A stretch of 64,000 nucleotides of DNA, taken from contig NW_026516204.1 of the NCBI RefSeq assembly GCF_025602895.1, positions 62,001 to 126,000 on the forward strand, written 5' to 3'. Positions 1 through 14,000 of this stretch are shown piece after piece. Within the stretch, counting starts at the first letter, position 1. Every line of letters starts with the position of its first letter. This stretch comes from Polychytrium aggregatum (lineage: Eukaryota; Chytridiomycota; Chytridiomycetes; Polychytriales). The position numbers and the translations under genes were made by a program. The notes below the pieces were generated by a model, which worked only from the letters and a program-made list of their open reading frames with translations, was not told the DNA's origin and did no database searches.

Positions 1-3000
1 GGCGAACACAGCGTGCTTGCGCTGTCCGAGAGCGTGGACCCAGAATCACTGAATCCGTGGGACTCGGAGAGCAGGATTCGGCTCCGATTCCCGTTTGAGG
101 ATGTGAATGTGGATGTGCATCTCGGTAAGTGCCACTCGATGATTGAGCATTCGCCGACCCATCGATTCGTTGCTGACCAGCAGTGCCTTTCTCGACTATG
201 GCGGGTGTCGCTGTTTCACACAAACAATCCGAAAATCACTTTTGCAGATGACCTGCTGCCCCGCATCGCCGAACTCGCTGAAAAGTCCCCCGATCGCAAA
301 ACCAAAGTTGCTGCCTGTGAGCTCCTCCACGTCATTGTCATCTGGATGGTCGGCAAGACTGCGACGGCGCCTCACGACAACGGAACGGAGCCATCCAAGG
401 TATGCTCCCTCGCCTCCTGGGCTGGCATCGCCTCCTTCACCGACCCAGAAGCGCGAAATTGGTGTGTGGCGTTCACTTTGATGACAGAGCAGTATCGAGA
501 CCAACTTGTTCTAACCATGTCGGGGCGCATGACTACATCCAGTCGCCGTTTTACCAGATTCAAGTCAAGATCTTCCCGATCCTCCTCCGCCTCGCAACCG
601 ACATTGACCACTTGGTTCGAAGCATGTTCCACGCTCTTGTCCACCAGCTCATTCACTGGCTCGCCCGCGGGCAGATGCGCGAAAACACCGAGGCCATGGC
701 AATGCTGCAAACCTGCCTGGACGCCACTCTTTCGGATGATGGGGCGGTAAGACGGAGACCAACTGGACAGCTTGACTGACGCTATGGCATGCTTGACAGT
801 CTGATGTCCAAGGAGCTCGCCAGGCGTTTGAATAGCTCATCGTGTGCCACTGATGCCTGACTGCCATTTCTGCTCCCAACGATATCCACCGACCGATAAG
901 CTCCGCGACATGGGCGCGGATTGCACCCTTGAGTTCTTTGAGTGTTCGCTCAAAACCAGCGGAAACAAGGTTTGGCTTTGCGTGCCCATTTTACCAGCTG
1001 CAGCCCGCCTGCACCCCCTCTTACATCCGCTACCCATGGCCCGGACTTCCAGGTCGACCGCAATACCGACAGCGGTGTCCAATCGCTGTTCACGAGGCTC
1101 TACGAGTACTGCAAACACTCTAACGTCAACAAGAGGCGCGGCGCATCGCTCATCTTCAATCGGATCTATCGGGCCTTCCGTGCAAGCAACAGCTTGGTGG
1201 AGCAGTTCACCTTTGAGCTTCTCTACCACTACCTCTGTAATCTTCGGTTGTCTGCTGCCGAGACAGAAAGCATTGGTGAGTCATGATTCACCGGCTTGCA
1301 ACTTCTTTCACTGCGGACCGTTGAGACTCAAAACCTCGCGCTCATGGCTCTTCCTTGACTTGGTGTTCATGACACGTTGGGTGAATAACCACTGCGTGCA
1401 TCCGAAACTCACTCAAGGCACTTGGGAGCAAGCCGGGATGGCCATAGATCATCTCAAGAAGATCCTGATCAAGAAGCATGCAGTGTTCATGGTCCGCAGC
1501 AAAGTGCGTCGCCCGTTCCCTGGTTTGGAGAGCGACGATCTTCCCTCCTTGATCAACTGGCTCTTCCGCGAGACACGACATACAGAGTCGGTCTATGCCC
1601 AAAGATGTCTGGAACTTGTGCTGGATCTCGTTCCTGTGTTCTCGGGTATGTCTCTCGTCTCTGGCGCACGATTGGAACATTCGACACTCAATATGATCTC
1701 CCAATGTCGCGATATGTGCATCCAACCAGCCCATTCAACTAATTTGTCCAGCCAATTTATCCAACTAATGTATAACCACTTTCTGCCTTTAGATGCACGC
1801 AGGTGGTTCGCCGGCCTGGTCAAGAAGCACCCCAGGCTTCTCGTCGATATATATGAAAAGTCGCTCGCAGTCCCGCCGGCTCGGCTACCGTGGTGCTCGA
1901 TCGCGTCCGAGCACCAAAATGGATATCTGATTGCGGCCCTGAATGCCTACACCTCACTTATCAAAACCGGAATGCTCGCTCCTCAAAACCTCATCGGTCA
2001 GGGCTACAGAGAACTTGTGGCTGCCTCCCAAGACTTCATGCTGCGATTCCAGACGGCAGACTTTGCGCCTGGAGAGGCTTTGAGCTCGGTTTCGCGAAAC
2101 CGCGCCCGAGTCCTCAAGACTGAGACAGCGGCCAGGATCATCGCGCTGTCTGCTGCGATCCTGGAAAGGCTCGACGATGATCACGATCATAGCGAGCTTG
2201 CTCTGCTGTTGTTTGGCGACAGCTTCTTGTACATGCTCGCTCGCCTCGTTTTTGAATGGACAGGCGACCTGCTGTTTGCCGACGCTGAAGGCAAGCAGTC
2301 CTTCGAAGCGACCCTTGCCAGTCTCCTCAGAGCAATGCTCGTTCGTGCGCCTGTCAAGCAAAAGGCTCTCTTTGTCGATCATGTCACTGCCATTGGCCGC
2401 ATCCCCAAGCTCGTCAGCGAAGCGGACGCAACTCTCGAGAGCGAGTCGTCCGAACTACACACGACCCTCCAAAGCGTTCAGGGATGGAAGACTCTGTGGT
2501 GCTGCGGCTGGCAGAACGAGATCATGGAGAAACACAAGATTTCCTCGCAGGCACTGTTCGACAATATCTGGAGCATCGTCAACAAACGCACTCACCAGAG
2601 TCTCAGTATTTCGCAGCGCCAGCTCCTCGAAGAACTGGTGGATTGGATGACCAAGAGCCTGGACGCTCGCACGGTGCTGTTTGAGAACGTTTTGGTGAGT
2701 CCCAGTCGCTTGCTGTCGGCATTATGGTGAGCAATTCACCCAGTGCGGGATGGACTTGGGCGCCTGGCTCACCTGTGGTTATTTGGATCGTGTGTACCTG
2801 CCGTTCAGGAGCCATCGCAAGACAAGCGTGATCTTTGCCAACAGTTCCCGAGACAGGTAAACTCGAGCGGCCGCTGCAACATGGCTCAGTCCGGTTGTAT
2901 GAGGCTCTCCAGTCCAACGGCATCCGACACCGATGAAATTGGCTTAACTTGTGTGCCTCTACCGCCGTCAGATCCATATGGCAATGGCAACCCACTTTGA

Positions 3001-6000
3001 CGAGTTTGTGCTGGCATCTCGCCGATCCTCGGCGGTTGATCGAGTCTTGGCGATACTGCAAGACCTCGGGACCTATCTTATCAACCATTGCACCCATATG
3101 GAGTCCGAGATCGCCGACTGGTTTGCTGAGGTATTTTCTAGCTACAGGGCAAGCACATGAACCAGGCCCCAGGCAGACCTGCACGGAATGGCTCTGCGTC
3201 TGGGAACCTCCACATGCAACGCCGTCTCATTGCCAACCGCATCCCGCAGGTGTCCCAGCGAAAGGACTACTTGGATTCAATCGCCGACAAAGTCGCCTCC
3301 TTCCGGCCCGATCTTGTCCACACCTTGGTGTACACTTGGAAGCGCTTCTTGTTTCTGTCGCACAAGCAAGCACACCGTATCGATGTCGAGGCCGTCCACT
3401 CCGTGCTGTTCGCCGGTATCGCTGTGGGCCTCCAGTCCAGCGTTCCACTCTCGATCAAAGTCGAGGCCTTTGAGGCACTGCCGTCATTTCTTCGGCCGTC
3501 ACCGAACCAATCGGCCTATCTATCGGTGGGTACCCGATTCTGATGCGTTAGGGCGTGGGCTCCTTGCGGGATATGAGCTGGCGAGGCATTTGTTGCTTGA
3601 ACGACTAAAATTGGCACTCTCGGACATTCACAGACGATCGAAAAGCTCCTGCACCAAACGGTTATGAGTCAGCTCCCGGTCAACGCCTCCGAGCTGGCGG
3701 AGGGGTCGGCTGGCCGTGAGGAATACGACAACGCTGCCCTGAATCTGCTCTCCGTGTTTGAGTCGTCCGGCGCCCTGTGCGTATTTAACCCCCTCAGCTT
3801 CCACATTTGTCGGCAGACGCAGTACCACCTTGCCGACAGCGTCAAACAGGCGGTCTCCAAGGCAGCTCACCTCGTCCCGTGCATGCAGTTCGCTGACATG
3901 TGCTTCAGGTGAGTCTTGCCAGCCGCTTCCCAGTGTTCGCCACAGGCCACTTGGCCCCGCACCGCCCAACTTTAAGCACTGCCATGACGCGCATCCCTTG
4001 ATTCGGAGCTCGGTTGGGGCTCGGCATAGTCCCGCAGAGCGCACGATCATGACTGAGCACTGATATTCCATCGCCCACATCGTTTGCATCGTTGTCTTGA
4101 ACGCGGATCGCCAGCTACTGCTTCGACGGCGACATTCCCTCGGCCAATCGGCGCACTATGGTCACTCTCATCCTTGTTCCGTTCCTGACCGCGATCAAAT
4201 CGGAGGACTTGTCCCAGGTCTTCCAAAAGTACATTAGAGTGATATCCCGGAGCTTCAACAAATCGCTTCCCTCGCGCCTGACGGACATCAAGCCTTACCT
4301 GATTGAAAAATCCTCGGCCTTCGACTTAATGACCATATCCTTTTGCGTCCGATTACTGTCCCATGCTTCCCTGGAGAGATCGGTGCATTGGCGCCCCTGT
4401 CATTATCTTTAACTCTGTCTTTCACCCCATCACGTCTGCTATCGCCGGCTACCGTTCGAAGAGCTCCATACTTGCGACGGAGCGATCGTCCGCTCCTCCT
4501 GCGATCCAGAGAGCCTCTCGGCCCAAGTGCTAACCAAGGCGTTGATGGTGGCAGCTTACAATGCGCGCAAGGATCTCTTTCCTCCCGAAGTCTTCCAAGA
4601 GAGCCTTCACGGACTGTTTGTGGAGTTTCAGCAGTGTGCATACAATGCTCTGGCCGCATCAACGATCAAAACTCAAAAGAAGGTACCTGCCAAAACCGTA
4701 ACTGCGATCGCCGAGAGCTTTGTCCTGGCATTTCGGTCGTGGGACCAGCTGCGAGCCTCAGTGCTGTCGTGACTGGGACAGAGTGATGCAGTCCTTGATC
4801 CACTCATGGCTGCACTTCAAGCCGGCATACTGCCTGCCTTTGTGCCGAGCTACGCGACTCTGCGCTGATATTTGATCTAAATGGGTGCCACTCACCAACC
4901 GCAACCCAGAAATCGTACTACGAGCTCTTTTTGTTCACCGACGACCACGCCAAGGGCGAGTTTGTCTGGAAGAACATTGTCGATACGAAGGTACGAGCCT
5001 ATCGCTCCGCCTACCTCGTCCGTACTGTGCAGCTGTGCTGACGCTGGAGAGAACAGACCCCGTTATTCTTTCCCCATGCACTCCACAAACCCATGGAGCG
5101 GCAGCGACTACGAGAGTTCAAGGATCGCTCTCACGAACTGGTGACTCGGAAGACTGCGATCAAGGACATTGCCTATCTCTCGTCTCAGTTTCTGATGGAC
5201 AGCAGCCTGGCGATGGTACGTGTGCGTGTGTAACTCGCTCTCTGCGTCTCACAATATCCAGATCACCAACAGTCCTGTCCATATTGAACCTAGTCGTTCG
5301 GCATGTTTATCGATCCAAATGTACCAGGTGTGGTCTTGTTCGACTCGGTGCAGGAAGCCATGTCGGAGCCTTCGATTCGCCGAGCTCGGTTGCGTGACTC
5401 ACCACGGACTTTGATGCTCGTAGATGTCGGCGATGACATAGCACCCGCGCTGCACAACGACCCTACGGCAGCGCTGGCCAGGACCCAGGCTCCTATCGAG
5501 CTGTCGGCAGCGACCACTCCATCAAACGTCCACGCGCGAATGTAAGGAATGCCCTATCCGAATGCGCTTTCACGCGGGCACCTCATCGGCTGATCCTAAC
5601 GCCAGCATATCACAACCCAGAAGCGACAGCTCTATCATTGAGATGGTAAATGATTATGCACGCTCTTCGGTGCGAGACGAGAACTCCCTCTGTGATATCC
5701 GAGGCCTCTCGATCGCAATCGCAGAGGACAGATCCACGGCAATCGCATCGCAAGGCGGCTTGGACCGGCAGGCCCGTCTGGACTCGACCTCTCGCACGTC
5801 TGGAGGCTTCACTCAAGCATTACCTGTGTCCCTGCGCTCTCGTTGCTTCACTTCAGGACGATCTCAACAAGCACCCGTGCATGCCTACGATGATGGCCGT
5901 ACTCCAGAAACTTCACGAGGAAATCACCCCTCCGCCGCCCCCGTCGACAGAGCGCACTCTGAACGCGCCGTTGCCCAAATGGATGCAGAAGCTGCTCGAG

Positions 6001-7971
6001 AAGATACAGCCAGGCAAGTACTAACGAACACACCTCACGTTTTTCATGCTAGCTGCTGCGGACCTGACGCTAAGCCCCCACTGCAGAGAACCACATCAAT
6101 GTCCGCCTGTTCATTGCAAAGCTCGTGGTCAACATGCCCGACGTATTCGCGCCGTACTGCCACAGCTGGTGGGGTCCTCTCGTTCAAGTCATTTTGTCCA
6201 GCAAAGAGTATGGAGAAGGCATCACATATTTTGTTCAGGTATGTTTGCATCCTGAGCAGAGCCGACTGGGCGCCAGTGGCGATGGTCACCACCCCGGGAA
6301 ATCCATGTGTGCCTGCCAGATCAGTGGCTTGTGCACCGCTGACCCGATATACCAAATACTCGCCGCAATGACCCCACCCTCAGGATCTGCTGATACAACT
6401 GATCACTTGGATCGACGACAATGGCTTGACTCCTGAAGACAATGCACCCAACAGAAAGCTCGTGTCGCTGCTCCTGGTCAGTGGATGCGTTGCAGTCAGA
6501 TCTGAATCTGGTTCGTTGTGTGTTGCACAGAGGTATGCAGCGGCTGGCCAACTCCTTCCAACTGCATGGTTCACAGGCACATCTGACAGCCCAAGCCGCC
6601 CACAAGTCCAAGCATGTTATCAATGGCAACCTGAAGCTCATGCGGCCGTTCGTCGAGAAATGGGGTAGCCTTCTGACTGCGCCCTCGGCCGAGATGAGGC
6701 AATTGATCACCAGCGACCAAAACAGCTCAGCCATGTGCGGGCTCTACATCCTGTCGATGCTGCTTTCGAATCGACGCGAGGCGGCGTGCTCCCGCGAAGA
6801 AACAACGCTTTTGCTGCGTGCCATCACGAGCCACTTCACCGCACGGAGCCAGGAGCTGCTGCTGGTGGCATCGCATGTGGCTGGCCAGTTCCTGGGCTTC
6901 TACAAGCAACACGATCCGACGTTGTTTGAAGAGTCGCGAAAATGGATATGCAAACAGGTAAAGTCGACGCCACGCTTGTTCTCACACTTGCTCACCAGGA
7001 CGGTGTGAAGCTTGAGGCTCGTGGACGCTAACTCTGTATCTCTCTGCACTTCAAGATCGACGAAACCGGAACCAGCGAGACAGATCGATGGGTATCCATC
7101 ATCGCATCGATAGCCAAAAACAGCCCTGAGATCGTGGGACATTACTACCGCGAGCTGTTGTTCAACTTGCCCAAGCTACAGGGGCGAGCGAAAGCCCACT
7201 GCCTCGAAGCCCTGGGCGCTGCAGCAGCCGATATCCCCCTGTTGTTCCAAGAACTGCAGGGCAAGAATCTCCTGGCCTTGATGACATACCGCGACGACGA
7301 GTGCCAGAAACTGACGCTGATGATCTTGTGGAAGCTAGCCTCAAATCTAGCCGACGATGACATTCTGTTCTTCTTGGAACCAGCCCTCCAGCTCTTCCAA
7401 CGTCATCCAAACGAACCGACAAGACATGCATTCTACTATCTTGTGGTGGATCTGCACCGTGCCTTCTCGAGCGACGGTCCGCATGGCCCTAGACACAGTC
7501 AGAGCGGCAAAGGCGGGCAAATCTATGAGTTGCTTAAGAAGGCCATGCTGCAGGGGCTGGGCGACGACGACGAATCAGTTCGTACCGGACTGATCGAGTA
7601 CATACACAGGGATCTGATGGGGTCGTCCACAGTCTTCAAGCATCTCGAGACGCTGTTCAGGTAGGGCAAGTCCGGCTTGCCCCGGGCCTGACATTGCATG
7701 CCACTCCTTGATGCCATGACTCTGACCCCGATTTACCGATAGCTCTCTCTATTTCACCGAGGCCGAGGATTCCTATCTGCACTATGCCGCCTATCTGCTT
7801 CTGGAAAAGACCAAAGCCTCTCCGCAGATCACCGAAGTGCTGTTTCCCGATGGATTTCCGAGCGCAACGTTCCGAGAACTTGCGCTGGATACCTCATGGA
7901 CCAACAGCGCGACCATGAGGCCGCTGTTTACGACGCCCAGGACCCAAATCTCAACACAGCACGTAAGGCAT

Positions 7972-8004
<33 letters not shown>

Positions 8005-11000
8005 GGGCAGACGGACATGTCAACGGCGCTCTCGATACGACGTGCGAACGGCCTGATAGCTGAAAGAATTTCCCCATGCTGACCCAGGTCGTCGGAGGAT
8101 CGTCCATGGACCGAACGGACACACAGCCGACTCTGGGATTTTCGCTCACGGCGGACGCCGCGGAGCTGCGAACGCACCTTGTCACCCCGCCAATCATCGA
8201 CGACAAGACGCAGTGGGCCATTCAAAGGTAAGTGGCCGCTTAGGCCTCTGCCAATGCTTCGAACAAATCCCATGCGGGCTGCACGAATTGTAGCTGTCTC
8301 GTCCCTCCCTGTTCTCTCCAACCTCCGATTGATCGTTTCCTGCAAGTCGCTGACCCCGTTGGCCGGAATCCACCACCATAGCCCAAGTCGTCTCGGCGAG
8401 CTTCGAAAGAGAAACTATGTCCACGATGAACAACAAACCGTCACGTACTTTTCGAAGCAGGCAGAGCGCTTGCGCAAATCTCGCTGGCGCGCCAAAGCCT
8501 ATCAGCGGGATCGCATCCTTAAATCCGTGGCGCTTGCACGCAAATACCGCATCGGAGATCTGCCGGATATCCAAATCACCTTCCTCGACATTATTCGTCC
8601 GCTGCAGAACCTCGTTCAGCGCGATGCAGAGATCAGCCAGATGCTCTTTGCCAACCTAGTGACGGCTCTCACCAAGCTCTGCCCAGTAAGTGCCGGCGTC
8701 TGCGGACTCGGATTCAGTACCCAGTGCCTGCCAATCAGGGCTGCAGTATTCTGCTTGTCTTTTGGAACGCCTCTCTCCAAGGGGATGGCGGGGCATTTGT
8801 CGATTGGATCACGCACACAGACAGCATGACGCTTCTGACTGATCTCTTCTGCTATCTAGCCTGAGGAGCGACTCGAGGAAGAACTTGGCGCACACCTGAA
8901 CCGCATGATCCGGTCCTCCACGCTGTTCTCCCACTCGTTCGTGAGGGCGATGCTTCTCATTGCCCTCCGTTGTCACTTGAAGATCGATGAAAGCGCCGTG
9001 CGTGAGGTTGCCACCAACAGCTTCAATCACGAGCTTGGAATAATGGTGCTGTGAGTATTTGCTGATGATCTTGCCCCCACTCGATTTTGATGTGGTGCTG
9101 TGCTAACCATGTGCCGACCATGTGCCGACCATGTGCTTTGACAGAGAAAACCAAATTTCCAATGTTGCCGCAGCCCCAGGTAGGCTATGGGTGTCTCGCT
9201 CGATGATGTTTCAAATATAGCATTCTGCGCCTTGCCAGAGCAATCCGTTGCTCGCGATCGATACGTACTCCTCTGGAATACACCAAGGCACCTAATGTCC
9301 AACGCAATCACCGTGATCGATATAGCTCCGAAGCGGCAGAAGCGCCATGCCGATGCGCCACGACCGTTTTCGCAATGGAAACAGGTCGCCAGACTCTTCC
9401 GAAACCTGGGCTCAGTCGAGATCTACCAAGGCATACATGAAGAGTATCTGTGCTCGCACCCCGCAATCAAAGGTACGTGTAGCTTGCGGCTGCAGATGTC
9501 GGGTGCTCGGGACTTTAACTTGACTGCTGCGCGAGGCTCACACTCAATGTACACACGATCCTCAAGCCGCGATCTCGGCAGAGACCCTTGGGGACTTCAC
9601 CCACGCGCTGCGGCTCTATCAAGAGATCACGGACCAACTTGGATCAGAAGATAGTTCCAAGCTGCCCGAGGATGAGTACAGCTATATGGCAAGTGTATTC
9701 AGATGCAGCTATTGGCGAATGGAGTACTGAACAGTCGGCACTGGAGGCAGTCTGACAGCCGTGGCTCGCTGGCACTGTTTTGGCTAACGGCAAAACCTCT
9801 GAACCTTGGCAGTGCGACATCCTCTCGCAGGGCCAAGTCGAATGCATGGCAAAGCTCGGCTCTTGGGATCATTTGGCCGCCACGGTCGAGAGAGATCTCC
9901 GAGAATACTGCGGCTCCTTCAACACACATGTGCTCTGGGATGATCCGATCCGCGAGCCATACCTGCGTCTCTTCATACGAACGTTTATCCGCCTCAAGAC
10001 TGGGTACAGATCCTCGAGCTTGGATACTGGCCAGAATGCAGATGTTGAGAGTAAGATGCCATTGTCGCGCTCCACGATGATACGCCGCTGTGCGCGAATG
10101 AAGCTGAGCCGATCGAACATAATCCACACCGATGTCTCGGTGTTGATGCCCCCGGTGAGATCTGCGCTCGTGACACTCATACGGTCCATTTCAATGACTC
10201 AGTGTTTGTCGAATGGAGCAACGATCATCCCAATCCGCTCGTCGGGTTCTTGGAACGCGAGATAGCGGATCCAGCAAACCAGTAAGATCCTGCGTGTCCA
10301 AATTCGGGCACTTGTGCATTTCCACGATGAATCTGCTGGGCTCTCCTTAGTTGATCTTGATCCTGCACAGCGAAGCTATGCACATTCGAAGAAACTCACC
10401 GTCTCTACCGATCTGTGCCCCCAGACTGTATCTCGAAAAGTTCTTCTCGACCGGTAAGCCTGCGCATTAGCTTCATGTATATAGCTGCTCGGCACCACAA
10501 TCTAAACGCTAACCTTCGTCAACAGAGCTGGCTGTAAATGCCCTGAACAGCAACAACCCGGCTGCAGCCCGGTACTTTGTTGCTTCGGCGTATGACCAAT
10601 GGCTGAAGGACTTTTCGCATATTGGAGGCCACGCCCAGACCATCAAACGCCAGCTCATGAACCGTCTGCAGGTGGTGAGTATCGATTGCGGTCATCGCAG
10701 AGAGCCGTTTGGGTGCTGTTGTAGTGCGCCGAATTCTGATAGGTGATGTACCGCCCTTCAGATCGAGGAGATTCAGGAGGGTCTGGATCTGGTTCTCAAC
10801 ATCCCGCAAGCCCAGCCCATAGAGGCGCTTGAGAACCTGCTCCTTCAGTGGCAGAATCGGTAAGCCGCATGTGCCTGCTGGTGGACATGCGATACCCCGC
10901 GCACCATTGAGCTGACTTTCGATCGTTGGTCTCAACAAACAGCTATCCGTCAAGAATTACAGCTCCGCTGGATACCTGGGATGATCTGGCGACTTATCGC

Positions 11001-14000
11001 CAGCACATTATGCAGTGGATGACGACGAGCGTCAAGGGACAGGTGGGTTATCCGCGCTCACTACAGGCGATTGCGTGCACATAGGCATTGTACTCACCAA
11101 CAAAATGCCGCCCAGATCGCGGACCCGCAGCAACTCGATGACATACTCAGGAAGCATGAGCGTCAGTTTGCCTTTGAGATGATCACTGTTGCCGCCCGCC
11201 GTAAAAACTTTAGCCTGGCCATGTCGTGGCTGGAGCACATACACTCCGGACAGGCAGCGGCGATCGACATCTTCGATGAGGACTACTACTATCAACTGTT
11301 CAACACGACACTGCTCGAGATTGAAGCCCGACCCGCCGGACAGGACATGCAACAAACCGCGACCAATCTGCTTCTGAACTTTCTGTTCTACCAGGTATAC
11401 AGGGCTGCCTGCATGTATCGAGATGGCTTGTGCACAAGCATTCAGAGTCTGTAGATTGATCTCGCGCACACCTGAACACAGGAACACATTGAGCGTCTCG
11501 ATGGACCCAGCAAGCGCCGGTTTCAGTTGCTGGAGGGCCGCTTCTTTTCTTCGCTCTCCAGCGCCATGACGACTGATGCAGCCTCGGCTGTTGACGCTAA
11601 GGCCTTGAAGCGGAAAATCGTCCGTCGGCACTTTGGAACGCTTGCGTCCGTGGACGACTTGACTCCGCTGGCGGTCCAGCGCGCCTTCGATCTCCTTTCG
11701 GCGGCGGGAAATGCCACGGACGTAAGTATCATATCAGTCGATACCAGCACGATGACCCAGCAATGTCCTGATCCTTACTGACACACTCGGTCCCGGCTCA
11801 ACCCAGAACGCCGCCCGAGTCGAGCAAAAGATGCACTTGGCCTCGCATTGCGATGCCGTTCTGCGGTTCCATGAGCTCCAAGCCAATTCCGATGACCAGG
11901 TAAGCCACAACACCCGCCCTTCGTCAGAAGCTTGGCCCAAGCTGATCGTGCAACGGCGTTGCTACAGGAGATGGAAACGACCGTCATCGAGCAACACAAA
12001 TGTGTTCTCGCTGCCAGTATACTGGACTCGATGGCCCTTGGCTCCGAAGAAGCCATATCGCAGTTTCCACGGCTCCTGGAGTTCCTCGGCTCAGCAATGT
12101 TTCAAGCAGACTTCAAGAAACGGGTATGTGCGGCGCTATCCAACGCGGCCTCCGTCAAACACCAGATCACAACAACATCCTGCGGCACTAACTCATTTCT
12201 ACCGATCACAAATGCTCGTTTGGCCTGCGCTTGCTCGGGTCACCATGGCAGATCACGATAGTCCCGTCATGGATGTTCCTTCGTTGGCTTCCGAATCTCA
12301 CAGCGATCTTTGACAAGCCCGCGGGACACACAATCACGCCGATTTTGATGGAGGTACTGTGCCAGAATTGCATTTCCCATCGGTAGACCGTGGGAGAAGC
12401 ACGATTGTGGCATTTTTACTGATGGAAGTCCGTTCATGGTATCAGGTTGCGAAGGAGTATCCCGAAGCTCTCCGCTATCCCTTGAACATAAGCAGCGATC
12501 AATACGCATTTGACGAGAGCACCAAACTAGGCAGGGTCCAAAAGGCGGCTCATGCGCGTCTGAAGGAGATGATCCGATCAGAACTTGCCGACCAGCTGCT
12601 GAGGGAACTCAAGCGGCTGCAGGAGCCCATCCATGTGCTCAAGGAGTGGATGGAGCGGACCGAGGTAACTGTTGACGATGTCGCACTCAACTTGTCCGTG
12701 GAGCAGATCGCTTACGATCTTGCTCGATAGGATCTCTTGTCCCGGTCGGCCGGCCAAGCACCGAAAGAACAAATTGCAGCCCTCTTCAAGGACATGAGCG
12801 AATACTGCATCCAGGCGTCCACCCGCGGAGGAATGAGCGAATCTGATATCCTTTTCAGACCATCTGGCCGCACCAAGGCCGTTACTGACCCTCACATCAA
12901 TCAACTTTGGCCATATTGTCCTTAACTATCTGTCTCTACGTCAGCTGTTTGCGCGAGATAATACCGAAAAGATCACACGCCTGTGTGGTAAGTTGGCTGT
13001 ATGACATTGGTTCGGTCACGAATCGCAGATGCGAGCCTGATGCACTGTTTTCTCAAAAATAACGACCCACACTACAGGCAAGGACGGCTCGAAAATCGCC
13101 GAGATGACAGCAGACGACTTTAAAAAGAACGTTGTTCGCTTCAAAGGATTCGAGCAGCGCGATTTGCAAGGCAAGAGCGGCTCGGGGGTGCTCAAAAACT
13201 ACTCGCGATGGCTGGAGGAGTTCCACTCGAATAACTACGATGAGGTGAGAATCACAATCTGCTCGAGTAGGCATGAGCTGGCAGCCGCTGCCATCCACCG
13301 CGATGCTAATTTGAACCAACCTATCCAGACTGTGGAAATTCCCGGGCAGTATCATGGCCGACAACGTCCGAACCCGTCGGAGCACGTTACGATAACAAGC
13401 TTTTCATCCAAGCTTCTGCTTTTGGCATCGATCCGCAAGCCCAAGCGCTTGATTATCAATGGAAGCGACGAAAAAGAGTACCCCTGGCTCGTCAAGGTAT
13501 CTGGCAATGCGTTGCGTCGTGTGACTGTGGCTCGGCTTCCAGTGCGGTCGATTTTTGGAACATAAACAAGCGTGCCGCACGACTCACCTCCATGCCCGGC
13601 GCAACAGGCGGGTGAGGATCTGCGTCTCGACCAGCGAATCCAGCAAATCTTTGGAATCATGAACGGCATCCTCAGGAAAAACCAATACTGTCTGAGCCAA
13701 AATATGTCGATCCACACGTACAAGGTACAATCGATGCGCCGCCAGCCCGACTGCTCCGTCTTCCATCCTGCTTTGTGCTTCTGATCGTGGATGGGCCCAA
13801 AGGCTTGCCTATCGTGCAGCGATAGCCTGATGTCTCACACACTCGATTCATCGCCCACTCTCTTCATTGGAATCGCCGCCTGTGGTGGCCATCAATACTG
13901 CTGCATCGCCTCGGCTCTCTAGGTTGTGCCCATGAACACTGGCCTCGGCATCATCGAGTGGGTCAACAACACCAAGCCACTCAGACAATGCATGGCCGAC

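Noticed and set aside
9105-9141. Triplicate ACCATGTGCCG in PRKDC
   Set aside because: It is a short intronic tandem repeat with no coding or regulatory support.
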